From positions 150,528 to 214,527 of the forward strand of contig NZ_CABVHJ010000004.1 in the NCBI RefSeq assembly GCF_902497745.1: 64,000 bases of DNA, in the 5' to 3' direction. Source of the DNA: Pseudomonas fluorescens. Lineage in GTDB: Bacteria > Pseudomonadota > Gammaproteobacteria > Pseudomonadales > Pseudomonadaceae. Position numbers and translations under genes: made by a program. Under the pieces are notes generated by a model. That model was not told the DNA's origin, made no database searches, and saw only the letters and a list, made by a program, of their open reading frames with translations. The first letter of the stretch is position 1; each line of letters begins with the position of its first letter. Shown piece after piece: positions 63,228 through 64,000 of this stretch.

Positions 63228-64000
63228 TTAGCGGTTGCTGGACATGAATTGTTTGCAGCGCGCCGAAAGCGGGTTTTCGAACACCTGCTGAGGCGATCCT
63301 TGCTCTTCTATAAGGCCTTGGTGAAGGAACACCACTTCGCTGGAGACCTGACGGGCGAAACCCATTTCGTGGGTCACGAGCAGCATGGTGCGGCCTTCTT
63401 CGGCCAGTGCGCGGATGACACTAAGTACTTCCTGAACCATTTCCGGGTCAAGCGCCGAGGTGGGCTCGTCGAACAGGATCACCTTCGGCTGCATCGCCAG
63501 CGTGCGGGCAATCGCCGCGCGTTGTTGCTGACCACCGGACAATTGCGCCGGGTAGGCGTGGCGCTTGTCGGCGATGCCGACCTTGGCCAGCAGCGCTTCG
63601 GCGACTTCGATCGCCTCCGCTTTGCTCTGGCCGAGCACGCGACGCGGTGCCTCGATGATGTTGTCGAGGATGCTCATGTGCGGCCACAGATTAAAGTTTT
63701 GAAACACAAAACCAATCTCGGAGCGCAGGCGGTTGATCTGCTTGCCATCGGCGGCAACCAGTTCGCCATTTTTGGCGGCCTTGAGCTTGAGTTCTTCACC
63801 GGCCACCAGAATCTGGCCTTGGTGCGGGTTTTCCAGCAGGTTGATGCAACGCAGGAACGTGGACTTGCCGGAACCGGAGGAACCGAGGATCGAGATCACA
63901 TCGCCGTCGCGGGCGGTCAGCGAGATGCCTTTGAGCACCTCAAGCTGTCCGTAGCGTTTGTGCAAGTTGCGGATTTCAAGCGCGGGCGTGGCCTCAGCCA
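63228..64000 (-). CDS. Amino-acid ABC transporter ATP-binding protein (HisP type), start codon one base outside
   Basis: Walker A is GSSGSGKST, the signature is LSGGQQQR, Walker B is VILFDEPTSALDPE and the switch His is in LLVTHEMGF. The frame reads on to the window edge, and the last two bases on the minus strand are TG of what is very probably the ATG: the sequence continues TGGCTGAGGCC, giving (M)AEATPALEIRNLHKRYG. The full protein would be 257 aa, normal for HisP. It is the first of five genes read leftward: ATPase, binding protein, two permeases and the methyltransferase-like gene. Confidence 0.93.
   Translation of the reverse strand, partial: AEATPALEIRNLHKRYGQLEVLKGISLTARDGDVISILGSSGSGKSTFLRCINLLENPHQGQILVAGEELKLKAAKNGELVAADGKQINRLRSEIGFVFQNFNLWPHMSILDNIIEAPRRVLGQSKAEAIEVAEALLAKVGIADKRHAYPAQLSGGQQQRAAIARTLAMQPKVILFDEPTSALDPEMVQEVLSVIRALAEEGRTMLLVTHEMGFARQVSSEVVFLHQGLIEEQGSPQQVFENPLSARCKQFMSSNR

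Overview
The window looks like chromosome of a fluorescent Pseudomonas (P. fluorescens group). The evidence is the gene content, the high GC with strong G/C third positions, and abundant Pseudomonas-type REP palindromes (a GAGCAAGCTCGCTCCCAC core and a GTAGGAGCTGCCGCAGGCTG core). The gene order from gshA to dctB and rmlC also follows, with rearrangements, the order I remember from the PA5203 to PA5164 interval of P. aeruginosa. Nothing points to a plasmid or a complete prophage. Left part (0-19 kb, mostly core): the tail of a flavin monooxygenase, an aldo/keto reductase, the taurine operon tauABCD, gshA, a hotdog thioesterase coupled to tex, the two-component pair ompR/envZ (AmgR/AmgS type), the ribosome-modification operon rimA-rimB-rimK, hslR, a PAP2 phosphatase, hslO and pckA. 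From 19.2 to 24.4 kb lies a lower-GC accessory block. It holds an unknown 63-aa gene, a HipB/HipA toxin-antitoxin pair with four copies of a putative operator box, an unpaired Fic-antitoxin-like (YhfG-type) gene, and an unrecognised alpha/beta-hydrolase-like gene flanked by two paralogous small helical proteins. A 150-bp palindromic element sits beside them. From 24.4 to 44.4 kb core genes resume: a secreted protein, a RecQ-family helicase, a 3-hydroxyacyl-CoA dehydrogenase and thioesterase, a glycine-zipper protein, a YdeP/FdhF-type molybdoenzyme with fdhD and a LysR regulator, the LysM/BON protein, yrfG-nudE-cysQ, a dctB-dctD-thioesterase operon, rmlC, and a 970-aa kinase-aminotransferase fusion. 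From 44.7 to 54.5 kb there are aguBA (agmatine to putrescine), a siderophore receptor with a candidate Fur box, a DsbA-family protein, an OprD porin with a promoter-terminator leader, and an operon of a 2OG-Fe(II) dioxygenase, a GNAT acetyltransferase and AzlCD, with a convergent LysR gene that overlaps azlD. From 55.3 to 58.4 kb is a second accessory block at the 3' side of tRNA-Thr(TGT). It carries an orphan BECR-type nuclease-like gene, an Xre/RES toxin-antitoxin pair, a probably degraded DUF3077-like gene and a truncated antitoxin-like gene. The right end (58.6-64 kb) holds an FkbM methyltransferase and a polar amino-acid ABC transporter operon whose last gene is an unrelated methyltransferase-like protein; the ATPase start codon lies one base beyond the window edge. 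The best candidates for undescribed biology are the hydrolase with duplicated small proteins (21.9-24.1 kb), the dioxygenase-GNAT-AzlCD operon (52.2-54.5 kb), the tRNA-adjacent toxin cluster (55.5-58.2 kb), the OprD leader or small RNA (50.5-50.6 kb), and the ~165-bp repeat family that caps gene ends. Start codons were revised from the longest open frame where Shine-Dalgarno spacing or family N-termini argued for it.
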